Source of the DNA: Roseivirga sp. UBA6061
GTDB lineage: Bacteria > Bacteroidota > Bacteroidia > Cytophagales > Cyclobacteriaceae
Assembly (NCBI GenBank): GCA_002427745.1
Contig: DIYF01000018.1
Span: 99,294-163,293, forward strand
Direction of reading: 5' to 3'
Length of the DNA stretch: 64,000 bases
The position numbers and the translations under genes are program-made. A model generated the notes under the pieces. That model was not told where the DNA came from. It searched no databases and saw nothing but the letters and a program-made list of their open reading frames with translations. Below are positions 63,509 through 64,000 of this stretch, one piece after another; within the stretch, counting starts at the first letter, position 1; the number at the start of each line of letters is the position of its first letter.

Positions 63509-64000
63509 CTATTGATCAGGTCGATGGAGTGAACTGAAAATATTCCTGAACTTTTGAGGAAGATCATCCTGCATGCAAAGCTTCTGACCTGTATGAGGAT
63601 GCGGGAATTCCAGACAACAGGCATGCAGGTACAAGCCCTTGCCTTTCAGTATCTGTTCGGCTATACCATAGGTAGCATCTCCCAGAATCGGATTTCCTAT
63701 GCCGGCAAGATGCTTGCGCAGCTGATGTCTTCTACCGGTTTCGGGTTTAAGTTCTACCAGATTGAGCTTTACAAACCGTTGGGAAGACACCGAGTCTATC
63801 ACGCGATAGTGAGATAAAGAGGGCTTATCATCAACAGGAGAATCCATGATGCCTTGCCCTGGCATTTCACCTATGGCAATGGCGTAGTAGGTTTTCCGTA
63901 TTTCTGCCCTGGCAAAAGCGCTGTTTAGCTCACGAATAGCTGAACTGGTTTTTCCCACCAACAAGGCTCCGGTTGTGGCGTAGTCGAGCCGGTGGGTGGG
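63509..64000 (-). CDS. RluA-type pseudouridine synthase, 5' end outside window
   Basis: Converts uridine to pseudouridine in rRNA or tRNA. The catalytic motif HRLDYATTGALL is read from the very edge of the window, with the catalytic Asp included, so the frame continues beyond position 64000; an apparent start at 63964 is an internal TTG. Further family motifs are RKTYYAIAIG, LKPETGRRHQLRKHLAGIGNPILGD and the C-terminal LHACCLEFPHP. Whether it is RluA, RluC or TruC type cannot be settled from this part. Confidence 0.9.
   Translation of the reverse strand, partial: PTHRLDYATTGALLVGKTSSAIRELNSAFARAEIRKTYYAIAIGEMPGQGIMDSPVDDKPSLSHYRVIDSVSSQRFVKLNLVELKPETGRRHQLRKHLAGIGNPILGDATYGIAEQILKGKGLYLHACCLEFPHPHTGQKLCMQDDLPQKFRNIFSSLHRPDQ

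Overview
The window comes from a Bacteroidota chromosome, most likely of the order Cytophagales. Supporting signs are the near absence of Shine-Dalgarno sequences, a TAnnTTTG-type promoter, DUF3857/transglutaminase proteins, a DUF559 endonuclease beside short palindromic repeats, and above all a very large set of roughly 790-residue FtsX/MacB-type permeases of the kind that is expanded in this phylum. Genus cannot be decided from the sequence.

Layout. 1-5.6 kb holds ordinary genes: the 3' part of an M20 metallopeptidase, a sirtuin-M28 peptidase gene pair, a long-chain acyl-CoA ligase and a small membrane-anchored protein. 5.7-8.4 kb encodes a two-component system on the minus strand: a sensor kinase with almost no extracytoplasmic part and an NtrC-type sigma-54 activator. 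8.6-9.3 kb is a small accessory patch with a DUF559 nuclease gene and inverted palindromic repeats. 9.47-53.16 kb is an uninterrupted plus-strand run of 18 paralogous permeases, each a fused double MacB/FtsX unit with 8 predicted membrane helices. 53.3-57.1 kb is a minus-strand pair of DUF3857/transglutaminase-like exported proteins. 57.4-62.3 kb adds permeases 19 and 20. The right end holds a 135-bp duplication that includes a permease 3' remnant, a VOC-family protein, a TPR protein and a partial RluA-type pseudouridine synthase.

Most interesting result. The 18-gene run is split by four gaps (before genes 1, 3, 8 and 17) into four transcription units of 2, 5, 9 and 2 genes. Each gap carries the same composite control region: a dyad CGTCCG-N4-CGGACG (or a one-mismatch form), a second weaker dyad whose centre lies exactly 20 bp further downstream, and a sigma-54-type -24/-12 element TGG-N8-TTG that starts 80.5-82.5 bp from the first dyad centre. 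Permeases 19 and 20 lack both elements. The adjacent NtrC-type activator is the obvious candidate to bind the dyads, which would make this a single RpoN-dependent regulon driving 18 permeases together.

How it may work (inference). FtsX/MacB-family permeases use ATP hydrolysis to move their periplasmic domains, as in MacB, LolCDE and BceAB. No ATPase is encoded in the window, so all 20 would need one or more ATPases supplied from elsewhere; the conserved coupling motifs (KEIGIRKVLGA type, two per protein) suggest a shared partner. The kinase, with two membrane helices joined by only a few residues, resembles intramembrane-sensing kinases such as BceS that monitor FtsX-family permeases. A membrane-stress or permease-activity sensing module with a bank of alternative periplasmic domains is the working model. 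Substrates are unknown.
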